A stretch of 64,000 nt of DNA from Piscicola geometra (taxonomy: Eukaryota; Annelida; Clitellata; Hirudinida; Piscicolidae): contig OX030960.1 of NCBI GenBank assembly GCA_943735955.1, positions 1,618,134-1,682,133 on the forward strand, in the 5' to 3' direction. The number at the start of each line of letters is the position of its first letter. Position 1 is the stretch's first letter. The notes below the pieces were generated by a model. That model saw nothing but the letters and a program-made list of their open reading frames with translations, did no database searches and was not told where the DNA came from. Shown in pieces: positions 33,362 to 45,100 of the stretch. The position numbers and the translations under genes were made by a program.

Positions 33362-34065
33362 CCCGTTAATTAGGCCCCATCTAGAATACCTTTGCAGTGT
33401 ATGGAGTCCTTCATTGAAAAAAAACAATTGAATGCATAGAAAATGTACAAAGAAGGACCACTAAAATGCTACCTTATCTAAAAGACAATACTTATAATGA
33501 TAGACTTAAAGCTATTAAATATCCAACATTAAAATACTAAAGACTTCGAGGGGATATGATCGAAACCTATAAAATACTTAATAATAAATTTGACAGTAAA
33601 ATAACAAGATATTTTTACATAAAGAAGAAATTCACTAAAATTATCCAAAAAACAGTGTCAAAATAATACAAGAAAACATTTCTCTACAGAGTGGTAACTG
33701 TTTGGAATAGCTTGCCTGATGAGATCGTAAAAGCTGAAAATACAAATAAATTTAAAATAAAATTAGATAAATACTGGGAAAACCATCCCATGATGTACAA
33801 CTATAAATGTGATTATGACATAATAAAAAAATTAATGTATATACATACACATAAATATATTTTATTTATAATTATAATTACTTTATAATTTTAATTATTT
33901 TCTATTGTTTATTAATTTATTATATATGTGTAATGTATATGCATATGTATATGTGTATTTGTATGTGAGTAAATAAATGTTTTTTTATTGTTTTTTTTAT
34001 AAACAACCATTATAGAAGTCAGAAGATCTCCGTGGTTTTAAAATCCCTAAACTAAACTATACCCG
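33362..34065 (+). pseudogene. LINE 3' end (RT C-terminus), decayed
   Basis: Broken frames give CSVWSPSL, MLPYLKDNTYNDRLKAIKYP, RLRGDMIETYKIL, VVTVWNSLPDEIVKAENT and HPMMYNYKCDYD. The same protein is better preserved on the minus strand at 63427-63894. The 3' end reads GAAGATCTCCGTGGTTTTAA, shared with other copies. 5'-truncated, as usual for LINE insertions. Confidence 0.8.
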
Positions 34066-34439
34066 ATTTGCGACTGAACCAGAAACACTTTCTACAAACC
34101 TTCTGTTCTGACGACAAAAAATCTGAAGATCAGATTGTTGAGCACACGAAAGCTCACTATACTCACACAGCCCATGGACTATAAGCACCTCAAAACTCCG
34201 AGACAGAGACCTTGATATCAACAGCACAATGCAAAAACTTATTTTTTAAAGACTGACACATGCAAGACGCCCCTTGCATTGTTGCTTCAGTCATGCACTG
34301 CACATCTCTTCCAATTGCATGGGTCATTCCTAATACGATGCAGCAGGGAAAGACGTCAAAAAATATACATTTGAGTTATGGATAAGAGAGCAAATGTCTT
34401 GAGATGGAGATATAATTAATCCGCCCCCTCATTACAGTC

Positions 34440-34447
34440 TATATAAG
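34440..34447 (+). promoter_or_regulatory. TATA box of the neuropeptide gene
   Basis: TATATAAG lies 188 bp before the ATG at 34628. The intervening sequence is a plausible short leader with repeated CCACAGCTACACCTCTTCAC-like units. Confidence 0.55.
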
Positions 34448-34627
34448 GCATGAGAGTCCTTGCTGGAGAAGCTCTTGCACCCATTCCACCTCTCATCCAC
34501 AGCTACACCTCTTCACAACTAAACCCCCTCACAGCTAAACTTCTTTACAGCTACACTTCTTCACAACCCCACTCCTTCTTCTCACCACTCCACCTTCTTC
34601 CCACTCCACCACCTCCACCACTGCAAC

Positions 34628-36689
34628 ATGCGACTGACTTTCCTTCTTCTCTTGACCGCCTTCGTCCACTCTGGTATTTTGGTTGTTGTCGTTGCTGCTG
34701 TTATTGTTCTGTTGTTGTTGTTTTTGCCATGGTTTTAATAAAGTTGCACTAGCTCGTCACTACTTTCAGTGTTTCCACTGTCTTTAGACTGCGTTAAGAT
34801 GTTCGTTATTTCACTTGCGCCTGAAGCATTTCATCAAAGAAAGAACATTAGGCACCTGTTTCTTGCTTCACTTTCAATACTTTCAATAAGATGTATTATC
34901 ATTATGATCATTTACATTATCGCTAATGAAGCTTTAATCTTCATTCAGAATTTTGGTTTAAAGATGCAAACATTGAAATGTATTTCATTATCCTACATTT
35001 AGAATAATAACACTGGCTAAATTAATAGTTTTAAAAAATCAGACAAGCAATCATAAGCATAAGTTTTAGCTGATTAACTTCCCATTTTAAAACTAATTTT
35101 CTCGATACCTCTGTGTAGCCTTCTACGGCTTTCTTTGGGCTGATGGAAGTGAGACTAAATCATATAGTTTATAACCAGGTTTAACGGAAAAGCTCTTGCA
35201 TGTTTTATGACAATCTTTTTTTAAGAAATCTATAAAATTCCAAAAATGCTAATTTAAACACTTTGAAGTTTATGGACTCGTGGAGAAATTAAATTTAAAA
35301 TTTCACGATTCGATTTCATTTTTAGGAACTTCGAATGGCTACAAATCATGCCTAATTGTGAAAGATTAAACGTCTATTTTATGAGGAAAAAATATATTGA
35401 GTTGAAAAATAAGATTATTAATGCAAAAGTTTCTTCCATAATTTTGATACATACACTAAGTATATATATCTATGATATATTTTAAATACAATATAAACGG
35501 GTGACCGAGAGGATAACGAAAGGCGGTCCATAGTTCGTGGGTTCAATTCTTACACACCCTAGCAGCCTTGCGAGATTTAACGCGGTGAAAATTGCAGCTT
35601 TCGAGTGGTCTTAAGGCTTGTCGGACTATACGCCACTATAAAACTTTTCGTCATTATTTCATTATATGTATATATTTTAGATATATTTTTATAGATATCT
35701 CATGTATTTGATGACTATAGATATATCTTTTAAGGTATAGACTTTTTTATATATCATTTAAATTGTATATACATATGTATTTGATTGAATAAGCTCGCGA
35801 AAGATAGATATACATATGTATTTGGAAACAACCACCGCCATTCACCACCACCCACTCTCTTGTCTCCAAGCCTTGTTTCTTCTGCCACATCATCCTCAAT
35901 GCAAAATATTTTTAAATAAAGTTCTATAATGATGTTGTTTTTTAAAATTTAATTAAAATCTCCTTGTTTTTCGCGCTTTGACATTTCCCATTATTAGCTT
36001 TTTTCTCTCTCTCTACAGAACACTGACACGCCCTATACCTTTTTAGAATCTAGCTGCATCCTTCACAGAATGTTCACTTCCTTTTGAATATGCTTGACGA
36101 TTTGAATTTTGATGCACAAAAAGTAAATGAATCAAAGGATGTTTCAAAAAAAGTATTTCCAAACCATTTTATCCTCATTATAATGGAAGCCGTTCTTGAT
36201 GCATGAGAACTTCATTAGTGCATCCACATGTCTTAACTTCTACATTTACGCACTTTCAGATCTTTTTTGATATTCAATTCAATTTAGTTTCACTGTGAGC
36301 AATGAAGTAACATGATTATGTGCACTCCTGATAGGATGCACCAGAATAAAATGTCGGTCGCACCAAATTATGATTAGCATGCCTTACATCTTGATACCCT
36401 TCTTTATAAACTGATCCCACTTCATACTGGCGTAGATGGAGCGATACAGCGCTTCGATGACGCCTCGAATCTCCTCTCTTCTCCCTACGACACGTACGAC
36501 CAACTGAGTGGCACTGACGATGAATGGGAGATTCGGTCCAGAGTGTTTATCTTGCCGACGGAAGAAGACAAGGAAGACATCGCCTGGGTGAGGAACAGAA
36601 AGTCAGTGCCTCTGCCCCGCATGGGCAAGAGACAGGTTCCAGTCGCCAGGATGGGAAAACGGACCTTTCCCGTGCCGAGGATGGGATGA
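34628..36689 (+). CDS. Neuropeptide precursor with three C-terminal -RM-amide peptides
   Basis: Two exons, 34628-34673 and 36436-36689, join in phase 1 and give 99 aa. Exon 1 is a compact signal peptide, MRLTFLLLLTAFVHS. Exon 2 starts DGAIQRFDDASNLLSS, an acidic spacer, and ends with three peptides set off by basic sites: NRK-SVPLPRM-GKR, QVPVARM-GKR and TFPVPRM-G-stop. The Gly before each KR or the stop is an amidation signal, so the predicted products are SVPLPRM-amide, (pyro-Glu)VPVARM-amide and TFPVPRM-amide. The PRM-amide ends recall molluscan small cardioactive peptides (FPRM-amide); membership of that family is inference, because the precursor layout differs and one peptide ends ARM. 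Processing would occur in the secretory pathway of neurons or endocrine cells. No conventional single-exon ORF caller would find it. Confidence 0.85.
35496..35665 (+). mobile_element. tRNA-derived SINE in the neuropeptide intron
   Basis: The head ACGGGTGACCGAGAGGATAA (A-box-like), GTGGGTTCAATTC (B-box-like) and the tail GTCGGACTATACGCCACTAT match the SINE at 15818 over the 3' end. It is in sense orientation inside the intron. Confidence 0.65.
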
Positions 36690-36848
36690 TGAAGTTTTGA
36701 AATATTAAAACTTTTATTGAAAATGACTGGAAGAGAAAGGAATGTCTGTTGCTTCTAAAATAACTTCAAACCTGTATTTGACGCATTTCTTGAACTTGTA
36801 TTCTTAATTTTTGTGAAACAATATTGAATGGTTGTTAAAATTGAAAAA

Positions 36849-36854
36849 ATAAAA
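36849..36854 (+). terminator. Poly(A) signal AATAAA, neuropeptide gene
   Basis: AATAAA 160 bp after the stop of the neuropeptide precursor. Confidence 0.45.
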
Positions 36855-38177
36855 CTTGTAATGAAATTGACTCAAAAAAAGTGACAGCAAAGCCTGTCTT
36901 GCTTCCTTCACACTCTATCATCCTTCTCTGTAGAAACCAATAGAACATATTTACGTTTCGAAATATTATCAGAAATTAACACATAATTTTCGATGCTATA
37001 TTTAAAATGTATTTAAGATCTCCTCCAATGTACGACTTTGACGCCTTCAGACTTAGTGAAGTTGAAAATGATCGTTGAAACTTTTTTCATCGCACATAGA
37101 GTGGGTTGGAGTGGTGGGATCAAAGTCTTTACGAGCCATGCTGCGACAGACACTTTTTAAGCATTAGGAGTTTTAATTGGAGGCTCATAAACATAAATGT
37201 ATCTCGAATTAGGACATATTTTAAGACATAAACCGTAAAATGTTTAATATCTCCACTGAATCAGTTATACGCAAATTTCAATTATGGCATTTCTCTTATG
37301 TCGTCACAGCCTTGAAATTTTGCTAGTTCAGATTCTACACAGTAGAGGTTGAATTGAAGTATTTAACATTTAACATTAATTTGAAACGCTGAAAATTCCA
37401 GTAGATTTTATGAAATCTAGAAGCTTGACACATTCAAACTAAAAATAAATAAATAAGTTGAATGATTGAACAGACGACGTATATATAGAGAAAATGAAGA
37501 GTTCTAAATGAGAATAATGTCTGAATATTAACAAACTACAAAACCATTGCAAATACTTCCACATCTTCTACAGGCCTCACTCGCACCTTCGAATGCCACT
37601 CTCTCAGTCCGCCACGCTGGCCACCCAGGCGAGCATCTCCTCTGCCAGCCTCTTGCACAACTCCACAGGCATGCTTATGCTGCTGCACTCGGAAGCAGTT
37701 TCCTGAGGGAGAAAGAGGCGGTTGCTGAAGAATGTAGGAGCAATCAATGGATAGACGGGTAGGGGATAGAATGGTAATGGATTGATGGAGCAACGCATCT
37801 AAGACAACCTGTGTGATGGTGAGGAAGCCAGGAATCGACAGCTTGTCCAACACCAACTTGCTGCCAGCCCACTCCAGCTCACGACTAAAACTACCTCCAT
37901 AATTATCATGACTTCCATTCTTTTTGGCTTCTGCACTTTTCAAATGACTGCTTAACTCGCCTGCTTTCGCCCCTTCCAAGTCCCTGGCATCGTCGTCGTT
38001 GTTTGACGTTTTAGAGGGCGTAGTTTTGGCTGAAAATGTGGGTTGATGTTGTCTTATTGACACGCCATGCTGCTTTACTAGTTAGGTTTTGGGTAATCAA
38101 AGGATAGTGATGATGCAATAATGAAACATTCTGAGCTGAAAACTTGCAACCTAACCTCAGTCTTTGATATACAATAT

Positions 38178-38250
38178 TAATAACGTGGCGTAGAGCCAAA
38201 CGAGCTTCAAGCCCACACGGTTATAAGCAGGCTTGCAGAGCCAAGTCAGA
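38178..38250 (-). mobile_element. SINE 3'-end fragment (also at 42797-42869)
   Basis: AATAACGTGGCGTAGAGCCA then CTTCAAGCCCACACGG is the minus-strand 3' end of the 15818-type SINE. Present in both duplicate copies. Confidence 0.5.
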
Positions 38251-38899
38251 GCCGCTTATTTTGGCAACAGTAGGAAAAATCTGGCGCCTCCGGCTCTCAA
38301 TAATTTATTATTAAAACAAAAAGTTTTGAAATTTGAAAATTTTGATTGTTTAACCTTTCTAAATTTCTTAAATCTTATTTTTCACAATTAGAATAGCAAC
38401 AAATGATAGAGCACGCACCCATTACCACAAGATTTAATTTTACTGCCAAAAGAAAAAAGAAAAGCAACAATTTTTAAACTTTTATTTACTTAATTTTATT
38501 TAAACAAAATTTTGGAAAAAATACATTTAAAAACCCACTATTCTCTATGTATGTGTAACATACATATATTGTATATTTTGTGTTTGCATGCGCATGTTTT
38601 AACTTCATAAGCATCATCCATATGCATACCAAGTTGTTGTATATGCTAGAACCTGTAACTTATAGGCAGTATGTAGAATTAGGCAATCAATGGATTTTTT
38701 TTATATATTTCAACTTTTTTGACATTGATTTTGACATTGCACCTGAGAAATTACCCTAAAGAAGACACACTGGACGAGACACTGCTTATCCTGAAATAGC
38801 AGTCAAAACGCAAGTATGATCACTAGGCATCCTCTTCAATACTTGCTTTTGCAATAAGGTCAGCAAAAAGTACAGAAGGACACGTCAGTTAACCCAAAA

Positions 38900-39900
38900 A
38901 GAACAGTGGAACTTGCCGCAGTTCCGGGTATCAGCCGCCTTTGACAGCGATCAACAAGCTCATCTCAACGAACAACTCATTGTCCTAGAGAATACCGACC
39001 AACGACGTGAGTACCACACCACGGGGAAAATAATAAATCTGATTGCTGGAGATGACAACAAAGTCGATCCGTCAAAAGTGCCGCTGTTGGACCTTCGGCA
39101 AACCTGCCTTCAACGTCTATGCACAAATGCTCTACCAAAATCAAGGTCTTCTCACTGGACGAAGTCCAAAGGCAACCTCGCAAGTCTTTGAAACCTGACC
39201 ATGCAGTCACAGCGGAAGCACTTCCGCACGACAGTGATTTCCTTCTAGCTCCTCACCATCTGCAAGTTAGTCTACAGCAAGTGTTGGACACCTGTCCAAG
39301 AAAGGAAATCTCCAGTTGACCATCTACCGAAGTATCAGCTTGATATAAATCGCAGCCAGTCTACAACCGCATGCTTCTCAACCGCTCCCGACACGCTACT
39401 CAGAAAGAATCAGGCAGTTTTCAGAACAGGCAGCAGCTGCATTCAGCAGATTCACATTCTGAGGAGGATTATAGATGGCGCATACTTCTCTTCATCCCCT
39501 TCATCGAATTGAAAAAACCTTTCGACTCAATAGATATGATGTTTTCAATATTGCAACGTTACCAAACCTCGAGAAAATTGTCAACGCAATCAAGGTACTG
39601 TACAGCAAGTCTGCATACAAGCTCAGATTTCAGCACCATTCAACATCTCTACAGGCGTTCTGCAAGGTGATGTTGTAGCTCCGTTCTATTCAATATGGTG
39701 ATAGACTGCACATCCACATTGTCTGCAGACGAATTCGGATATGTAATACAATCCAAGAGTACGAATGAGGTCAAAGGCAGATCTGAGTAACCGCTCATTT
39801 CGCCACACAGCAACTTGCCTGAAAATTAACGATCTCACAGCAGAACGCTCAGAGACTAAGTGCACGTACGGTTGGACAGGAGGTCAATATAAAATACCAA
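38900..39900 (+). pseudogene. Decayed LINE reverse transcriptase (copy 1)
   Basis: Different frames give RTGRSCIQQIHILRRIIDGA, PFIELKKPFDSID and LEKIVNAIKVLYSKSAYKLR, matching the FRxGRSCxxQI, F(I/V)DFKKAFDSI and EKIVxAIKxLY blocks of non-LTR reverse transcriptases. The catalytic YxDD is not visible. It lies in the PUR intron between the third- and second-last exons. Confidence 0.72.
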
Positions 39901-40438
39901 GCAATCGATTATAAACAATTTCTTCTTATTGGTCACCTAAATTTTATTTTTTTTGTTATAATTAGTTTTATTTAATTTTTCCCTATTTAAAGATGTTATA
40001 GAAATACATTTTTGCCTCATTCTAGATTTTTCTCTAATTAATTTGGGCATTATTACTATTATTTATGTTTTAAAATTAGAATTAAAATTATTTTTCAAAT
40101 TATATGTATTATCTCTGTATAAATGAAAATAATATTTAAAATTGCCTTGGAAAAAAATTCAATTTAAACAAAATAGTTTAAAAGCCATGGTCGCCAGATT
40201 TCTCTGGCTCAGATTACGGCTCCGCAAGCCTGCCATTCATGAAGAATGATTGATGCATGGATGCACCTATGGAGCGGGAGGGATCGAGGCCCATGACCTC
40301 TTGCATGCAGTCGATGAAGGAAGAAAGACAGTGTGCTGGAATGAGCACTTGAGAGTTTTCCCTCGCAGAACTCTTCGCAGCTACCTGCTCATTGTGGTGG
40401 TGCTGCATGAGTCGACAACGAATCAAACGCATAAAAGC

Positions 40439-40590
40439 ACAAACACACACACAAACACACACGTTCGAAAACACACGCAAATACACACACATAAATACAC
40501 ACACATAAATACACACACACACACACACACGCACACACACACGCAAACACGCACACACACACGCACGCAAACACACACACACACGCACAA
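40439..40590. repeat. (CA)n compound microsatellite (also 45058-45209)
   Basis: CACACA with CGCA and TAAATA interruptions. Identical in length in both duplicate copies. Confidence 0.9.
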
Positions 40591-40789
40591 ATAGAACCTT
40601 CAGGAAGAGGCCACTGGAGTAGTTGAGGAGGTCGAGGTAGTACTTGCGGTTTTCGCTGAAGAGACGCGAGGTTTTGATGGGCATGTTGTTGTTGGGACTC
40701 AACTTCTTGCTGTCTACGAGGGAAGACAAAAATACAACAAAGTATCTACGCCGCTTACATCATTACCCACATCATCTTTCTCCCTCCCA

Positions 40790-40980
40790 AGGGAACGGGA
40801 ATGAAATTTAAATTCGGGACGGAAAAAGTCGGGAACTGGGAATAGGTATTCGAGACGGGAACGGGAAAAAAGGAGCGGGAGAAAAAAGAAACGGGAGAAA
40901 AGAGGAACGGGAATTAACCTTCAAATCGGGAATGGGAAAAAGGGAATAAATGTTACTGGAATTGAAAAATCAATAAAATT
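40790..40980 (-). mobile_element. hAT subterminal-repeat remnant (also 45409-45599)
   Basis: GGGAACGGGAATGAAATTTA, GACGGGAACGGG and similar units are the reverse complement of the CCCGTTCCCG arrays in the 46552-47724 element. Confidence 0.55.
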
Positions 40981-41027
40981 ACAGAACAATGGTTCTAAAA
41001 GCTTTTCCCGAGCTTTTTGGCGAGCGG

Positions 41028-41215
41028 GTTGGCTTAGATGGCAAAGTCATTGGACCTGCAACTTAGAGGTCGGCAGTTCAAATCCCTGTTCAGCCAACCG
41101 TGAGTTATCATATTCCTAGTGTATATGATGCGGTGTTTCACGACTGTGAGTGGCGTTTTAGTTACGTACCTTGGCGCATTATAAATAGGCTTTATTTATT
41201 TATTTTCCCTTGATA
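41028..41215 (+). mobile_element. Second tRNA-derived SINE type (also 45647-45834)
   Basis: GGTTGGCTTAGATGGCAAAG (A-box region) and GGTCGGCAGTTCAAATCC (B-box) look like a tRNA head. The tail is GGCGCATTATAAATAGGC followed by (TTTA)n. Not a functional tRNA: there is no acceptor-stem pairing in the normal place. Confidence 0.65.
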
Positions 41216-41932
41216 TTTGAAAGAATAAACGTTCTGGAAATTCAGATTTGGGAGTCACCATACCTTATGTTAAGAACAATAATTAAGAAAGGGAGCTTCA
41301 AGACTGAGTTCTGACAACAAATGCTTTTAATGTAACTCACTCATTCAGAAATATTCTTGAGGAAATTAATAAAGTCTGCATAGTAATTTTTAAAATGTAT
41401 TTTTTACATATTGATACAAGATAAATATCCACAGATTTATATATTCAAATATTATTTTATGATTCCAGGAATATGGTATTCAATTAGACTTTTGTACTTT
41501 CACAACTAACAATGCATCAAATGAAGAAAAAGGCGTTTAACAATTCTGATGAAATGATTTGGCTGGACTGTTCTGTTCATGACTTAAATCTTGCATTATC
41601 CAAAAAGTTTTTTTAAGTTGGCAGCAGATAACCCAATATCTTTATAAATTGAGAATGTTGTAAAATACGTAAAAAACTGAGTAATTAATTCTCTACATTT
41701 TTCAAACAATTTTATATATATTTAATTGATATTTACATTTTAACGTAATTTTTCATAACATTTCTTTTTTTATAGCAAGCAAAAAAACTTTTAAACATTA
41801 AAAAAATCATCTACAAGATTTAATTCGGTTTATTTTATGTTGAAATCAGTATATTATGCAATGGATTCTTTAAAAATTATTCTTAGGTAAACTTCTAGGT
41901 ATGAAAATCTCTATTTCATTGATACTCTGTAC

Positions 41933-42169
41933 TAGAGATCAGACATGGACGATTTTTCATTCCCGGTCCCGTCCCGTTCCGTTCCCGATGGGCCATCAGA
42001 ATTTTGATTCCCGTCCCGTCCCGTTCCCGCAACTCGATTCCCGGTCCCGACCCGTACCCGAAACTTTTTGACCCGGTCTCGACCCATTTCAACAACAAAA
42101 ATTTTGTTTATTTATTTATTTTTGCTGCCGTTTTCACCGGTCCCAAACTTGCTAGTCCTAACATTTCTT
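41933..42169. mobile_element. Truncated left end of a hAT element at the duplication joint
   Basis: Identical to the first ~237 bp of the complete element at 46552. It stops where copy 2 begins. It now forms the 3' flank of the complete PUR gene and supplies AATAAA-rich sequence (plus-strand TTTATTTATT at about 42108-42120). Confidence 0.85.
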
Positions 42170-45100
42170 AAATACTTCCACATCTTCTACAGGCCTCACT
42201 CGCACCTTCGAATGCCACTCTCTCAGTCCGCCACGCTGGCCACCCAGGCGAGCATCTCCTCTGCCAGCCTCTTGCACAACTCCACAGGCATGCTTATGCT
42301 GCTGCACTCGGAAGCAGTTTCCTGAGGGAGAAAGAGGCGGTTGCTGAAGAATGTAGGAGCAATCAATGGATAGACGGGTAGGGGATAGAATGGTAATGGA
42401 TTGATGGAGCAACGCATCTAAGACAACCTGTGTGATGGTGAGGAAGCCAGGAATCGACAGCTTGTCCAACACCATCTTGCTGCCAGCCCACTCCAGCTCA
42501 CGACTAAAACTACCTCCATAATTATCATGACTTCCATTCTTTTTGGCTTCTGCACTTTTCAAATGACTGCTTAACTCGCCTGCTTTCGCCCCTTCCAAGT
42601 CCCTGGCATCGTCGTCGTTGTTTGACGTTTTAGAGGGCGTAGTTTTGGCTGAAAATGTGGGTTGATGTTGTCTTATTGACACGCCATGCTGCTTTACTAG
42701 TTAGGTTTTGGGTAATCAAAGGATAGTGATGATGCAATAATGAAACATTCTGAGCTGAAAACTTGCAACCTAACCTCAGTCTTTGATATACAATATTAAT
42801 AACGTGGCGTAGAGCCAAACGAGCTTCAAGCCCACACGGTTATAAGCAGGCTTGCAGAGCCAAGTCAGAGCCGCTTATTTTGGCAACAGTAGGAAAAATC
42901 TGGCGCCTCCGGCTCTCAATAATTTATTATTAAAACAAAAAGTTTTGAAATTTGAAAATTTTGATTGTTTAACCTTTCTAAATTTCTTAAATCTTATTTT
43001 TCACAATTAGAATAGCAACAAATGATAGAGCACGCACCCATTACCACAAGATTTAATTTTACTGCCAAAAGAAAAAAGAAAAGCAACAATTTTTAAACTT
43101 TTATTTACTTAATTTTATTTAAACAAAATTTTGGAAAAAATACATTTAAAAACCCACTATTCTCTATGTATGTGTAACATACATATATTGTATATTTTGT
43201 GTTTGCATGCGCATGTTTTAACTTCATAAGCATCATCCATATGCATACCAAGTTGTTGTATATGCTAGAACCTGTAACTTATAGGCAGTATGTAGAATTA
43301 GGCAATCAATGGATTTTTTTTATATATTTCAACTTTTTTGACATTGATTTTGACATTGCACCTGAGAAATTACCCTAAAGAAGACACACTGGACGAGACA
43401 CTGCTTATCCTGAAATAGCAGTCAAAACGCAAGTATGATCACTAGGCATCCTCTTCAATACTTGCTTTTGCAATAAGGTCAGCAAAAAGTACAGAAGGAC
43501 ACGTCAGTTAACCCAAAAAGAACAGTGGAACTTGCCGCAGTTCCGGGTATCAGCCGCCTTTGACAGCGATCAACAAGCTCATCTCAACGAACAACTCATT
43601 GTCCTAGAGAATACCGACCAACGACGTGAGTACCACACCACGGGGAAAATAATAAATCTGATTGCTGGAGATGACAACAAAGTCGATCCGTCAAAAGTGC
43701 CGCTGTTGGACCTTCGGCAAACCTGCCTTCAACGTCTATGCACAAATGCTCTACCAAAATCAAGGTCTTCTCACTGGACGAAGTCCAAAGGCAACCTCGC
43801 AAGTCTTTGAAACCTGACCATGCAGTCACAGCGGAAGCACTTCCGCACGACAGTGATTTCCTTCTAGCTCCTCACCATCTGCAAGTTAGTCTACAGCAAG
43901 TGTTGGACACCTGTCCAAGAAAGGAAATCTCCAGTTGACCATCTACCGAAGTATCAGCTTGATATAAATCGCAGCCAGTCTACAACCGCATGCTTCTCAA
44001 CCGCTCCCGACACGCTACTCAGAAAGAATCAGGCAGTTTTCAGAACAGGCAGCAGCTGCATTCAGCAGATTCACATTCTGAGGAGGATTATAGATGGCGC
44101 ATACTTCTCTTCATCCCCTTCATCGAATTGAAAAAACCTTTCGACTCAATAGATATGATGTTTTCAATATTGCAACGTTACCAAACCTCGAGAAAATTGT
44201 CAACGCAATCAAGGTACTGTACAGCAAGTCTGCATACAAGCTCAGATTTCAGCACCATTCAACATCTCTACAGGCGTTCTGCAAGGTGATGTTGTAGCTC
44301 CGTTCTATTCAATATGGTGATAGACTGCACATCCACATTGTCTGCAGACGAATTCGGATATGTAATACAATCCAAGAGTACGAATGAGGTCAAAGGCAGA
44401 TCTGAGTAACCGCTCATTTCGCCACACAGCAACTTGCCTGAAAATTAACGATCTCACAGCAGAACGCTCAGAGACTAAGTGCACGTACGGTTGGACAGGA
44501 GGTCAATATAAAATACCAAGCAATCGATTATAAACAATTTCTTCTTATTGGTCACCTAAATTTTATTTTTTTTGTTATAATTAGTTTTATTTAATTTTTC
44601 CCTATTTAAAGATGTTATAGAAATACATTTTTGCCTCATTCTAGATTTTTCTCTAATTAATTTGGGCATTATTACTATTATTTATGTTTTAAAATTAGAA
44701 TTAAAATTATTTTTCAAATTATATGTATTATCTCTGTATAAATGAAAATAATATTTAAAATTGCCTTGGAAAAAAATTCAATTTAAACAAAATAGTTTAA
44801 AAGCCATGGTCGCCAGATTTCTCTGGCTCAGATTACGGCTCCGCAAGCCTGCCATTCATGAAGAATGATTGATGCATGGATGCACCTATGGAGCGGGAGG
44901 GATCGAGGCCCATGACCTCTTGCATGCAGTCGATGAAGGAAGAAAGACAGTGTGCTGGAATGAGCACTTGAGAGTTTTCCCTCGCAGAACTCTTCGCAGC
45001 TACCTGCTCATTGTGGTGGTGCTGCATGAGTCGACAACGAATCAAACGCATAAAAGCACAAACACACACACAAACACACACGTTCGAAAACACACGCAAA

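Larger units (their letters stand above)
37604..40713 (-). pseudogene. Duplicated last four exons of the PUR gene (copy 1)
   Basis: Exons 40598-40713, 40267-40384, 37809-38029 and 37604-37702 encode PUR repeats II and III exactly as in copy 2, apart from one residue (Leu in SKLVLDK instead of Met). No copy of the first two exons lies between the tandem units, so this block has no start codon of its own. It could only be expressed by splicing from the upstream exon at 48266-48368. This copy does keep the original sequence beyond the unit boundary 52 bp after the stop codon. Confidence 0.8.
37551..42169. repeat. Tandem duplication, copy 1 (4619 bp)
   Basis: Every landmark recurs at exactly +4619, including the (CA)n array and long AT runs. 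The only mismatch I noticed is A37856 versus T42475. Both breakpoints share the trinucleotide AAA (37551-37553, 42170-42172, 46789-46791). Copy 1 keeps the original left flank and ends inside a hAT element. Confidence 0.95.

Noticed and set aside
37536..38063. A 175-codon minus-strand ORF read as one protein
   Set aside because: Only part (37809-38029) is a PUR exon. The remainder reads through an intron and then the wrong frame of the last exon.
41031..41105. A functional tRNA gene
   Set aside because: A- and B-box-like sequences are present, but no proper acceptor stem or cloverleaf closes, and it continues into a SINE body with an A/T-rich tail. The same applies at 15818 and 35496.
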